Made by a program: the position numbers and the translations under genes. DNA of 64,000 nucleotides. It comes from Dallia pectoralis. Its lineage: Eukaryota; Chordata; Actinopteri; Esociformes; Umbridae. Within the stretch, counting starts at the first letter, position 1. Each line of letters starts with the position of its first letter. The notes beneath the pieces were generated by a model. The model did not search any database, was not told where the DNA came from, and saw nothing but the letters and a program-made list of their open reading frames with translations. Of this stretch, positions 35,591 through 47,215 are shown piece by piece. Location of the stretch: NCBI GenBank assembly GCA_029465975.1, contig CM055745.1, forward strand, positions 15,392,812 through 15,456,811, read 5' to 3'.

Positions 35591-38137
35591 ACAAAATCTA
35601 ATGATTTCTATGGAACAGGTTGCGAGCACTATGGCTACATACATGAGGTAGGCAGAGGTGTTCCTCTGGGACTGTTGTCACGGCTCACAGGTGTTCACAG
35701 TCATTAGAGCAACTTGCACTGCTTCGGGCAGTAGATGTGAGCTTCATTTCATAATAATTGATAACAACTTGTCCTAGTGTTGAGATTTCTACCCATTCTG
35801 ACAACATGGTTAATCATCAGGAAAATAATCATATTTTTTGTACCACATACGCTGTGATTACATAAAAAATGACCGAACTCAGAAGTTAAAATTCTTTCTC
35901 TCACAACACATTGGGTTGGTTTCGAAGGCTTTATGAGAGCTAGACAGAATGAGGCGGCAGCACCGTTTCCTTAATGAGTTTTGAAATTTAAAAAAGTAAA
36001 TGAAAATGAAAACAATTCCTATACTACAATAATGCGGCCTTCCAGTACATACGTATAATTCTAGCTAATATATATTCTATTTTGGGAGAGATGCAGGAAC
36101 CTGGAGTTTTATTTACGGAAACCAAAGAGAAGCAAAAGGGTAAATCAAAATCCAAACCACTTTCATGTGCCTCAGGACTGGCATGTATCAACCATGTTCT
36201 CTCTAGGTATTGTCCCGTACTACCCTCTCCTGGTTTTTGTGTGTTACTGTTGGTATTATCTCCCTGTATTTTTCAGTTTTATCAGTTCCCATTGGTCTCA
36301 CCTGTGTCTTGTTTCGTTCCCTATATTTGCCAGTTGTGTTAGTTCACACGTTGTGGGTGGAGCATTGTCTTTCTTGACGAGTCCACGCAAATAAATTTTC
36401 TATTTTTGTTTGTTCCAGTCAGACTGTATTGGTTCGTGTCTATGTAGTTATTTTTGTTGCCTTGTTGCAGTTTGTTTTGTATTCTGCCCTGTTTCACTGT
36501 GAGTTTAGTGTTGGTGTCGTTTTATTTTCCTTTGTTTGGTTTTGTTTTCCTGCTGCACGTCCTCCCTCCCCGACAAGTACTAATTTTAGAAGAATGAGAG
36601 GTGGCGACGGATATTTGTCAGTTATGGATGCAGCATCTTTTTTTTGTCTGTCCAGAGCTTCTTCTGGGGATTTAGTTTTGTCGTTGGCGACACCATTTTA
36701 AAGTTCAGTACCACAGCCAACTGGCCTGTTGTGTGGGCTAGAAACAGGCATGGTCTATTTGGGTATTCTATCAACCCTTGAACATAATAGGGCTGGAACG
36801 TGCAGGTTTCCATTTCTACCTCATCATTAATTTCCCCAACTGGTGTCCACGATATAAATATGTCCTGATTACAGGGTTGCAATGACAAACTGTACTGGAA
36901 CAGGCTTTGAGGGCCAGAGTTAAAATTCCTCTTTATTTTTGACTCCATAAAGATCTTCCCAGAGCTGCTCTGTTATGGCTTTCCAGTTTTTTAAGTTTGC
37001 CATGACGATTTTTTTTAAATTTAACAAATTCCAAATGCAGAACCCTTAACACACTAACACATCCAACACACAAATGCCAAAACTGTTAATTTTATGCACA
37101 AAATCACTCATTGAAAACCAAACTCCAACAGTTATTTTTTAAATACAATAATATACAAACACACTAGGTCTGCCAAAACACTGCAAACGTGTCTCTAAAT
37201 CGAATTCTTTCAAAGCACTGAGATATGTTCTCTTCCAACAGGAACATTAAGTCATTATAGCACAATATCATAAAAACACTAACGTCAGATGAAATAACAG
37301 AAACTGCATTACTATTGTCTGACTAGTGTCAGGTCTGCCCTTATACAGTAGGCAGTATATTGTATTGATCATATATTGTGTTTTACACTGCAATTTCTAT
37401 TGATATCCCTCTCTAAAAAAATTTTTTTTAGAAATGAAGGCATTATTTTTCTTTTGCTGCAGAAATGAAAAAAATGAATGACTTTTCTCTGGCAAGGCAT
37501 GTTGAGAAGAATCTTTTGGCATGACTTATCCACCTCTGGCAGTGTATAGCTGTGATGTCTTGGCATGCGACATCCATTGCATCCAGGAGGGACATTTGGT
37601 CTCACCATTTCCATGCTGAGAAAAACTCCTCAATTGGGCCGAGGGGCAAGGAAAAGGGACATCATGCTCAGATGGGCGACGAACCAGGCTGTGACTGCAT
37701 AGGAACTGTGGAATGTCCCGTTGTCCCATGTGATCACATATATTTTCAAATGGTCTCCCACCTGCCCCCTTTATTGTTGTCAACAGTCTTTTGGTTATGA
37801 CATATGGTCTATGATAGCAGCTCTTATTTCATCTGTTACCCTGATCGAATCAGTTGTGATTAGTTAATTCGCGTCACCTCAATCAGCTGTTTCTCAGTAG
37901 CAATGGAATAAAATACAAGGGCTGTTTTGTATGATCAGCTGTTTACCTTGACTTTAGCCTATAAGTTAAGTTCAGAACATGGTGTTATCTGTTCTGACAT
38001 ACAGTGTGAAAGCATTTATACATTTGGCAATACAAATGTGGTCTTGGTTTCGCTTGTGTGTAAAATAAGTTAAAGCATTTCAAATTTGTGCTAAATGTAG
38101 GCAATTCAGCATTACATGTGGTAATTGTATAGCTTAC
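35591..38137. other. AT-rich DNA with possible LTR-like segment
   Basis: About 36190-36560 is T/G-rich (GTTACTGTTGGTATTATCTC, TCACCTGTGTCTTGTTTCGT) and resembles leader or LTR sequence of a dispersed retroelement, without a partner or coding region. Frames at 36082-36701 in this stretch are likely incidental. Confidence 0.3.
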
Positions 38138-38172
38138 ACCAGGGGTGTCCAAAGTCCGGCCCGCGGGCCAAC
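38138..38172 (+). mobile_element. hAT-like transposon terminus fragment
   Basis: CAGGGGTGTCCAAAGTCCGG followed by CCCGCGGGCCAACTGC is the classic end of a vertebrate hAT family, starting with CAG. The opposite end was not found nearby. Confidence 0.5.
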
Positions 38173-38194
38173 TGCAAATTCTGAAAATATAATG

Positions 38195-38262
38195 AACGAG
38201 AATGAACGTAAAGTTCTCGAGAATGAACGTAAAGTTCTCGAGAATGAACGTAAAGTTCTCGA
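38195..38262. repeat. 21-bp tandem repeat, 3 copies
   Basis: GAGAATGAACGTAAAGTTCTC is repeated three times without change, next to the hAT-like end. Each unit has a GAGAA...TTCTC inverted pair, so it can form a short hairpin. Confidence 0.9.
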
Positions 38263-39714
38263 GTTTAGTGTTCGTTTTTTTCCCTTCATGTCACCTCCGG
38301 GGCTCCGTAGAAATCAGATCAAAGAAGTGTTACTAACTTATCATCATCAAAACATTTCTGGGTACAGTTTTTATAGTTTTTATTATTGAGTAGATATAAC
38401 TTTATTCGTGTTAATTTGTGTTTATTCGTGCTATTATAAAATGTGTATGTTACTATTATTTGATAGGTTTACCTTTCGTTTATTGAATTTGTAATTCTTA
38501 CTTGATATTTGGACTTTTACTTAGTACTAGTTAAGGAGTCAGAGGTGTTAATTTGAGTAAAATACACTTTATTTGTCTGTGCTGTATAATTATATACTTA
38601 TTAAGTCAGTAATACTTATTGGTGCCATGTGGCTGAGTTGTTTGAGCATTCTGGGAATGTCTTGATTTTTTTTACTTTCTGTAAATTGTTCACATTGCCT
38701 GATACATTTCTAAAGGGCAAAATATTTTTCACTTTCAATGACGTTTTTCCCAGCTACTGCACTTTAACAGTGCATTGCTTGGTCACTGGGAGTTTTAGGG
38801 GGCTAATCATTTTAGTAGACAGGACCCCATAATTCTATGTTGCCAACAATACATATTATAGTCCATAACACAATCAATACATATAGATCTATTATATCAA
38901 CAAGGGTTTTGTTATGGGGTGGTGGTGTCACTTAATTATTATTAGGTATAATCACTGTAATACTTTGAGTTGAGTCAGTCGACAGTAATTGTTTTCCACA
39001 AACACATTGTGTAAGATCAACTGATGACCTATATTTACTAGATATTTTACTGAGAACAGTACTTTAGGATTTATTAGGTTCACGTTTGGGTCATTTATAA
39101 AGCTTAGACAGTCAAGTGCCATAATTATCTTTCAGTAATGTATTAAGATAAGTTGTGCAGTAATACAACTATTTGTGTCTACAGCCATGCAAAAGTATGT
39201 GATTTCATATAATCAAATGTATACACTGTAATGGATGGCGAGGCAGGAAACAAGCGCAGGGCGAACTAAGGACATGTATTAATAAAAATAGAACTATACC
39301 ATAAGGACAGTAATTAGGGAAAAAGGGGAGGGCAATAACTAACGAAACAAGTGTCCGTGATCCAAACGAGGGAGGGAAGGCATTGGCTCTCAAGGGGCAC
39401 AGCATTCCCGAAAGCAATCGAGACATGACCTGAGATTTTACCAATAGGTGTACTTTTTACAATAAGAAGAGTTTAATATCTGAAAACGCCTCTTTCTTTA
39501 CAATATTATAAAAATAAAAATGTCAAGTATTTTGTTACCTTAAGCACCACTCGCTCTCACATTTAGCACTTCTTGTGTTTCCGTATCTCATGATTTACAA
39601 ATTAATCACCGTATTAAATTATTTGCTGGCAATAAAGAAAAATAAATAGATAATTTCGCTGAAGGCACGGCCTTCCATTTTCATTTCAGAGAGCGACAAG
39701 TTCCTGGAGGTATC

Positions 39715-39865
39715 CCTATATTAAAAATCTGCACTCCCTCCCAACTTCCTGGCATGGAGACAGAAAGACAGTTCGCTCCTTTGCCACCTCAGGGATTAAA
39801 TCTAGGAATTCTCCAGGGAATGGGCAGATGTTCAAACCACTAAGATGCCGTGCTGTCCGGAAAAT
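39715..39865 (-). mobile_element. Possible tRNA-derived SINE, diverged
   Basis: On the minus strand GGCATCTTAGTGGTTTG resembles box A and GATTTAATCCC resembles box B at tRNA-like spacing. The match is imperfect and no tail is recognised. Confidence 0.4.
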
Positions 39866-40535
39866 CCCCAGAGAACCATGAGGCTCGTTCAATATTGTGA
39901 TGACCACCATCAAATCCTTAAAATGCAGTCTGGATATTTTGTGAATAAAATGTGGTTTGTAAATGTTACGTATACCATATCGTTAAAAAATGTGGGTTCA
40001 CTTAGAAATGCTCTTGCTTTTAAAAGCGAAGCCATTTTTGGTCCATTAGAATCGAGTGAATCAGAAATACAGTGTACGTATAAATCGTTATTGTTGAAAA
40101 TGATTTTGTGTAGCTGTAAATGTAATGGAATATCCGCATAGAAGTGCATAGGCCAGAATTCGCACCCATCACTCCTGTGCTGCCTGAACAACTCACGTTT
40201 TACCAGGTGGTCATCAAGAGCATCTTGAGACGTGACATCACAATTGGTTTGGCAATTCATCAGTCCGATCTAAAACTGCACACCTGACACAAACTGCCAG
40301 GAAGGTTGAAAATGTGAGACGGCATCTCTCCTTTCAGTCTACCTTTGAAACAGACTCTGACAAAGATCAAAACGTTCAGAAATGTGCCTCTGACAGCAAG
40401 GAATTACATTGTCTGTATCAATGCCATTCGATATACAATGTTTAATCAGGTTTGACAACTTAAGATGGCGGAGTTCTATTATTTAGGCAGACTTAATAGC
40501 CTAAATGGATATATATTCAGTTCTTTATACACATG

Positions 40536-40577
40536 TAGTATGTATGCATGTATGTATGTATGTATGTATGTATGTAT
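40536..40577. repeat. (TATG)n microsatellite
   Basis: About ten GTAT tetranucleotide units with one GCAT interruption, directly visible. Confidence 0.95.
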
Positions 40578-41339
40578 ATAAGAGTTAAATTCCAATGCAT
40601 GCATTATGTTAAAAGTCTTATGTAGTGTTGAATTCTTCTACCATGTGTTTATCAATTTCCTTTTCTGGGATATTACAGTTCATCCTATTACAACTTATTT
40701 AAAGAATTGGCCATATCTGAATTGCACCAGATAAGATATTTAATTGACCTGGCTTATATTAACTGATTCTATTGTAATGTGGTCTGAATTTAAATGCTAA
40801 ATTATGACCCTTTAATCAAACAAAAATACCATCAATGAATGTGTCCCACACAGAGAAATCAGAAATAGCAGCCAAGAGGTCTGTGATTTGCACTGCTATT
40901 AAAGCTACAAAATGACCGGCTGCAGACAACGTTCACCTCATTTTGGTTGCAAATTAAATGTCAGCTTATGATTTGGAAAGCTGAGGAAGTTGTATTACAG
41001 AGAATAAAAATACATAAAACTGCATGTGCCACACAGTTGATTAGACAGTTTCCTTTTGTTACTATTGGAGTTTTTAAGTTTGCACTTTCTCAGGTCAAAC
41101 CCCTGGTTTCCTGCTTCTCTCCAGGTTTCCTCCTATGTCCTTGCCTTTCAATCACGTAGTACCTAGCCGCAACGCTTCAAAAGTGTATTGCTTGGTTGTT
41201 GGGAGTTTTAGGCTGGACATTTTTGCAATAAAACTTTAATTACAAAGAAGATTTGTCTGTTAAACTGCACAACGGTTAGCATAATCAGCTACTTTTTAAG
41301 GAAGCTAAATTAGGCACGCCTATCTACCAAAATCGTCGT

Positions 41340-42135
41340 AAACTTTTACCGCTGCACGGTCGAGAGCATTCTAACCAACCGTGCCACAGTTTGGTACAAT
41401 GGTTGCTCTGCGGCCGACCGTAAGTCCCTGCAGCAGGTGGTGAAAACAGCCCAGCTCATCATTGGTGCCCAGCTCCCCATCGTCAAAGACATCCAGCACA
41501 AGCGCTGTTTGTGAAGTACACATGGCATTATCAGGGAGCCCTCACACTCGAGCCATAAACTGTTTGCCCCCGTGCCATCAGGCAAACGTTACAGATCTCT
41601 ACTCACCCGCACCAGCAGGCTCAGGAACAGTTTCTTCCCAACTGCTGTTAACATGCTGAACTCTGAAACCCTTTGGTAGAACCTTACATGCACACTACTA
41701 CCTAATTTCTTTTGTCTGCCATTTGCACAACGCGTACAGTTGTACCCCCATTTCTACCTCTAGCCTACACACTGCTAACGTATTTCCTTGATCTGCATTT
41801 GCACAATACATTGTGTTTGTACTCCTCTTGCCCTGCACACTGCTAGCCTATTTATTATAAAATGTATGCTATTTGCACAATGTTTACTGTTTGCACTATC
41901 CACTTACCACTTGCACAGATGTTCTCTGCTTGTATTGCCCTCTGCACATTTGCAATTTGCTACATTGGTGGTCTGAATACCAGCGCATGTACTTATATAC
42001 CATGTCAATTCCACATCCTCACGCTGTACTACATATCATTTTTGCACTTCTCTTTCGCACTTCTGTTTGGATGCAAACTGCATTTCGTTTCCCTGCTCTC
42101 GTACCGTCCGATGACAATAAAGTTGAATCCAATCA
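41340..42135 (+). mobile_element. LINE copy D, 3' fragment
   Basis: The fragment starts inside the ORF2 C-terminal region (GCTGCACGGTCGAGAGCATT at 41352) and shares ACCGTAAGTCCCTGCAGCAG with copy E. It carries the block for LRNSFFPTAV-type residues near 41620-41650, a long 3' untranslated region with repeated TTTGCAC motifs, and the end GATGACAATAAAGTTGAATC near 42108-42130. A deletion and frameshifts break the reading frame. It is 5' truncated. Confidence 0.8.
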
Positions 42136-42999
42136 AACCGAATGACTGTCTCTTCCCGTGCACCCGAGGAAGACCCCGTCTGGTTATCCTGCTAATACTG
42201 TTGTCCACAACCCTTGAGCACGAATCACATGCAGCTAGCTGATGCCACTTGGCTCCCTACTCCAAGAATATTGTCCAATTTGGCTTTAGTGTAACATGCT
42301 CGCTAGAGTCTGGCCCACCTCGGCCTCTTTAGCACTGCAGCCTACTGCTGACTCCAATCCTTCTATTCCAACTCCCGGCTCAACCAGATTATTATCCCAT
42401 AATCCCCCACATCACCAGGTGCATTTGCCACCAGGAAGTTATTTACATATTCCTCTCTCTCTCTCTCTCAAATGCTTTGTGTGCACAAACGCGTGCACAT
42501 ACACAGGCGAATGCACACACCTGCACGTATACGTCCCTACGCTGCATGAATATACCCCTGAGAGAAGCAGGAATAAAAAGCTGAGGGTACAGTCTGCCGT
42601 TAACCTTGAGCAAAGAAACAAAAAACAATGTCCTAAACAAGATGCCGCGTGAATCGGCGTGAACAACCAACCAATCAATCAATCAATGAAATGATCAATG
42701 AAAATGGACAAACATTCAAACATTGCTGGTTTGACATCCACGATATTCCCATGCATTTCTAATCCATACCACCACTGAGTGATGCAAAACCTTCAATATG
42801 GCCGAAAAAAATCACCTTACATAGATTAAGTGTAAAGAAAGGACTCCATCGCAGCATAAATAAATTTGTGTACACGTATCCTGATATCCATTTTAATGGT
42901 CCAAATACAATTTGGAGCTTTTAAAACGTAGTATATAATGATAAAACGGAATGAAAGATAAAAAAGAGGAATATTTAATGCCCGTGCTGTTTTCTGTAG
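42136..42999. other. Single-copy DNA upstream of the exon candidate
   Basis: Contains a (CT)n tract at about 42453-42470 and an AATC-type tetranucleotide run at about 42670-42690. Open frames around 42296-42680 on both strands overlap simple sequence and are not supported. Confidence 0.35.
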
Positions 43000-43070
43000 C
43001 TCGACGAGACAAGAAGAGGCGCTACAAGCGGGACAAAGAAAAAAAAGCTAAAAGCAGGCAAATGAAGACG
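43000..43070 (+). CDS. Candidate internal exon encoding a polybasic segment
   Basis: A 71-bp open segment is flanked by a good acceptor (polypyrimidine CTGTTTTCTGTAG at 42987-42999) and a strong donor (ACG then GTGAGT at 43071). With a phase-1 acceptor and phase-0 donor it encodes RRDKKRRYKRDKEKKAKS followed by RQMKT, extremely rich in Lys and Arg. I cannot assign a gene. Short polybasic exons of this kind are found as alternative exons in secreted or membrane proteins (heparin-binding or juxtamembrane segments), but that is inference. No neighbouring exon was found within the window. It is the only non-transposon coding candidate here with both splice sites convincing. Confidence 0.45.
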
Positions 43071-43439
43071 GTGAGTCTGTTGGAAGTGAGAGGTGACTCG
43101 TCCGGTTTCTGAATAGGCTGTGGCAAATTAGATGGAGCTCTTTCCCTCAGACCTGTTCCATTCTTCTCTGTTCCCCATTCGCACCTTCCTCTCGGAGTTA
43201 GCCAATTTCACTCAGCTGTGGTTCAGGGCCTCAGTGTGTTGCTCCATGCAACGAGAAAAGAACTAAGCCGATACTTCTGTAGTCCTGGACGGCTCCTAAT
43301 GAGGTCAAGCACAACCCAGCTCTCATCCATGTCTTAACTGGAAGCAAATAGAGGAACTAATGCCCTTTTGGCACTTTTAAGCCGATCCCTGCTGTTCTGG
43401 GCTTGTTTTGTGCGCTTTAACGCCACCACCTTCTACATG

Positions 43440-43605
43440 GCCTTGGTTTAGTAAAAGCATTCTGGTCCAGGCATATTGTATCTCCAGTAACACAGCCCTG
43501 GTTCGAGTACCTGTAACGTGACCTGAGAGGCATGCAGTTATATAGGCGACCTTCAAGGTTGAAACGCATTTGGATAAAATCTACATCCAATTAATTGTAT
43601 TTCTC
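43440..43605 (+). mobile_element. Possible tRNA-derived SINE with L2-like tail
   Basis: TGGTTTAGTAAAAGC near 43444 resembles box A and GGTTCGAGTACC near 43499 resembles box B. The downstream CGCATTTGGATAAAATCTAC near 43566 resembles the TCGCTCTGGATAAGAGCGTC tail of the L2 LINE. The copy is diverged. Confidence 0.45.
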
Positions 43606-44833
43606 TGAATCTAACTTAGCTACGTGTTTAGACAGCTACATATGACAGGTCTCACAACCGCAACGCAAATTAAATGGTGGACAAAGCGTTTTCGGACGTT
43701 TTGTAATCAGAACCTCCCTGAGACGCACTTTTGACGACTTAAAATATTGTATAACAAACGCTGCCAACACTGGGCAATTTTGACAACATAAGCGTGGCAT
43801 GTCTAAAGACACAAATAGACAGCATTAATAACGACCATTTTACCGCACAACTTGTCTTTGCACAACTCGTACATCCTGGCAACAGGGTCTACTGAGAAAC
43901 AAAAAAAATTGGCCTGTTCGAAAAAAGGGCCACGCTGTTAAATTTTTCTATTTCTTCAGGCGTTTATATCTGTTATTTGACCTAAAAAGGGAGTAACGTA
44001 TTTTCTGTTCATACAACAGGCTGGTCACAAACACATTCCGCGGCAGTAAATTTCCCCCCTAGTGGTTGCCACTTACGCCCCAAAACAACTCCTCCCTGTG
44101 TGTAATGATGTGCTGAGTGGGCACATGACCCAAGTCTACACGGAGGATAACATCTAGGTTTCAATTAAAACATGTGATGAAATATTCACATTTACGGCAG
44201 ATACATTTGCATTCATAGGTGCTAATTAGCTAATCGTATATTGTTGTCGTGTGTGTGTGTGTGTGTGTGCTACCTTCTGACCATACGTTCTGTCCCCAAA
44301 TGATTATCCAGTACTATTATAAAGTCTATTTCATGAAATTGAATTCCCAGCGATAAAAGTGATCTGATAAGAAGCAGAATTAAGGGATTTTATGAACATT
44401 AGCTGGCAAGAGGCCATTCAATCACGGCATCTAAAAGGTAAAGTCATACTGCATACGATAGCATTCTACTGTGAAGTATTTAATACTGTACATTATCGGT
44501 GAGAGCTATGTACAAAATAAAAATAAAAAAAGAAAGTATAGTCTATATACTTCAGTCCATTCAGGTTAATGTTTTTTGTTATTCAATCTATTAAGGCACT
44601 GTGAAAATAAACTTCACCAGAGAAACATTGATTCCTCCACTTTTTATTGTTTAGGTATGGAGTTTTTTTTATTATTTCGTATTTTATTTGGTGATAGTCA
44701 TTGAATGATTCAGGCAATAGCATCAGAACACAAGCCAAGTTAATTTCTTCTTGATGCAGTTTTAGCACTTGATCAAAAACTTTATCATCATAGGATTCTT
44801 AACAGAAACAGTCAGTTTGCAGGTGTGGCAAGG
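43606..44833. other. AT-rich DNA, no gene recognised
   Basis: Contains a (GT)n microsatellite at 44249-44269. Nothing else is recognised. Confidence 0.4.
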
Positions 44834-45456
44834 CTCCAGTCAGATCCCTGTAATAGAGACTTTACTGTGCTGCCACCAGACTGACTCCGGTCAGATGCCT
44901 GTAATAGGGACTTAACTATGCTGCCACTAGACTGACTCCAGTCAGATCCCTGTAATAGGGACTTAACTGTGCTGCCACCAGACTGACTCCAGTCAGATCC
45001 CTGTAATAGGGACTTAACTGTGCTGCCACTAGACTGACTCCAGTCAGATCCCTGTAATAGGGACTTAACTGTGCTGCCACCAGACTGACTCCAGTCAGAT
45101 GCCTGTAATAGGGACTTAACTATGCTGCCACCAGACTGACTCCAGTCAGATCCCTGTAATAGGGATTTAACTATGCTGCCACTAGACTGACTCCAGTCAG
45201 ATGCCTGTAATAGGGACTTAACTATGCTGCCACTAGACTGACTCCAGTCAGATCCCTGTAATAGGGACTTAACTGTGCTGCCACCAGACTGACTCCAGTC
45301 AGATGCCTGTAATAGGGACTTAACTGTGCTGCCACTAGACTGACTCCAGTCAGATGCCTGTAATAGGGACTTAACTGTGCTGCCACCAGACTGGCTCCAG
45401 TCAGATCCCTGTAATAGGGACTTAACTGTGCTGCCACCAGACTGACTCTAGTCACC
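44834..45456. repeat. 51-bp minisatellite, about 12 copies
   Basis: The core CTCCAGTCAGATCCCTGTAA recurs every 51 bp from 44834 to 45446, with G/C and T/C variants. Each unit holds the inverted pair CTGACT-CC-AGTCAG, a potential hairpin. The period is a multiple of three, which explains the 17-residue repeat in the minus-strand frame at 45222-45458. The source sequence was not identified. Confidence 0.95.
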
Positions 45457-45718
45457 AATGTTTAGAAATGTCTTCCTATTCTCAAGTAAAGCTTATTGTT
45501 TTCTACTGTCTCTCCATCTCGCAAAAAACTATTCAAACAAGCGTTAGTAATTTAGCATCCTGAGTAGGGCAGGATTTCAAGGTATTATAGGGAAATAATT
45601 GTTTTAAAGTGCTTTAGTGACTCCTTGTGTTGGATTGGACAACTGCAAGCTGGCTGAGGTCAATCAGCCGGTCAGTCTATACATTGTTTATTCAGGCGTT
45701 TTAATTAGGCTGACATTC

Positions 45719-46203
45719 TATGGTGTAAGATCACTGTCAAAAAGATGTATGCACAAATCTAAGCATTCGTATTTTTAAACGTTTGTGCGTAAATTAACTT
45801 AGGCATACAAAATTACGTTTTCATACACGTGAGTCAATAAAATTACATTTGTGTTTTTATGTGAATGTAAACATTCATGAGTACAACAATTTCTACGACT
45901 ACGAATTCTTCACTATGAAAACGAAGTCAAGTTTACGGGTACGAGTAAAAAACTGTTGGAAATGACGCCACTTCAGTCACAGGGCAGGTAATCGAATCTC
46001 GATTCCATCTTACGCGCATGCGTCAAAGGCGAAAGATGGCTAACAAAAGACCTGAGGCTACTAGCCTAGGCTCAGCATCACAGGTACAATAAATTACGTG
46101 TTTATTCAACATGTTTATACCATTTTTATAGCACTTTATAATGATATACATTTCTGCAACTCAAAGACGTTATTTCTTTAGCTTGCAACCTAACGATATT
46201 TAC
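45719..46203 (+). repeat. Left inverted arm of the 1.8-kb element
   Basis: The arm pairs with 47048-47538. Directly visible differences are few: for example TGACGCCA here against TGACGTCA in the right arm, GCGCATGCG against GTGCATGCG, and a small insertion in the right arm near 47485. The near-identity implies recent insertion or gene conversion. Confidence 0.9.
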
Positions 46204-46821
46204 TCGCTCTTAACTAGTGCTAGACGACGTTAGCGTTGATGGAGTGCACTGTGTGAAAGTAACGTTATAGTTAGTTTGGGATGTTAGAACGAAACTGCAC
46301 CTGTTATCATATGTTTAGCAATGTTGACCAGAACAGTAATGACAACTGAGCCAGACGAAGTAATTGCTTTAGCTTGCAAAATAATTATCACGTTAACTTA
46401 GCTACGCCTATTACTTTGCAAACATACTTCAGTTGTGAATGTCTATCTAGCCTTATGTTGCATAATGTTGAATTGGTACGGCTAAGTTAACGGTACCATG
46501 TATTGCATCTAATATGTATTTTGGCATTTACAGGGACCACTGGCTACTCAGTTACTGCAGCGTCTGGACACAAGGATCACTGACACGTTCTTGGCATTTT
46601 ATTTGATAACTTCATTCATTGTAAAAAAAAAAAACATTGTTTTGCTGTTAGTAATGGTTCACTTCAAAACCAAAATGAATGAGTTCGTTTTTTACCTCAT
46701 TGTTACTCCCATGTTAAAAGTAATGTCACAGCAAGCCATGTTCAACTTCATTCCATTAAATCTTTTGCAAGGACTCTTAGATGTTTTCTTTGTGTCTTAC
46801 ATAGACTTTTCAATGCATTGA
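46036..46821 (+). CDS. Putative two-exon reading frame launched from the left arm
   Basis: Exon 1 (46036-46083, 16 codons, MANKRPEATSLGSASQ) ends at a donor CAG then GTACAA. A good acceptor (TTTTGGCATTTACAG, ending 46533) starts exon 2 at 46534, in the same phase, open to a stop at 46821. The product would be 111 residues, continuing GPLATQLLQRLDTRITDTFL and becoming hydrophobic toward the C-terminus. No domain is recognised. A 12-A run inside exon 2 suggests possible decay. Upstream, a GCGCATGCG block resembles an NRF1 site and AAGATGGC at the start codon resembles a YY1 initiator. Coding status is an inference from splice phase alone. Confidence 0.35.
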
Positions 46822-46907
46822 ACCATCGATATATAAATGTCTCTGCCAAATGACTCTGATATTGCAGAGAGATCTATCCGACTGTACAGTTTCCATACTA
46901 GCTGGAG

Positions 46908-47215
46908 TCAGCGGGCACTCAATTTCTGGGAAGGTTCTTCAGGCACACCTTCAAACATCTCCCAGTCAGTTCCAAACGACTCCATGTTCTGAAAATAGTG
47001 TTATTTTGTATTAAACAACCTTTAGAAATATTTGCAAACACAACAAAGTAAATATCGTTAGGTTGCAAGCTAAAGAAATAACGTCTTTGAGTTGCAGAAA
47101 TGTATATCATTATAAAGTGCTATCAAAATGGTATAAACATGTTGAATAAACACGTAATTTATTGTACCTGTGATGCTGAGCCTAGGCTAGTAGCCTCAGG
47201 TCTGTTGTTAGCCAT
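46908..47215 (-). CDS. Putative two-exon reading frame launched from the right arm
   Basis: Exon 1 (47215 down to 47168) encodes MANNRPEATSLGSASQ, the mirror of the left-arm exon, followed by a GT donor. A good acceptor CACTATTTTCAG lies before 46988, and exon 2 runs in phase to a stop at 46908, giving NMESFGTDWEMFEGVPEEPS then QKLSAR. The 42-residue product would share its first 16 residues with the left-arm product but diverge completely afterwards. No domain is recognised. The two frames converge toward the centre of the element. Confidence 0.35.

Larger units (their letters stand above)
38263..41339. other. AT-rich DNA with minor repeats
   Basis: A shared block GTGCATTGCTTGGTCACTGG plus GAGTTTTAGG at about 38770-38800 recurs, diverged, at about 41185-41215. 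About 39225-39440 resembles a dispersed fish repeat, at low confidence. The SINE at 39715 and the microsatellite at 40536 are listed separately. No gene is recognised. Confidence 0.35.

Noticed and set aside
36190..36700. LTR retrotransposon
   Set aside because: Only a vague compositional resemblance; no paired LTR, primer-binding site or pol sequence was found.
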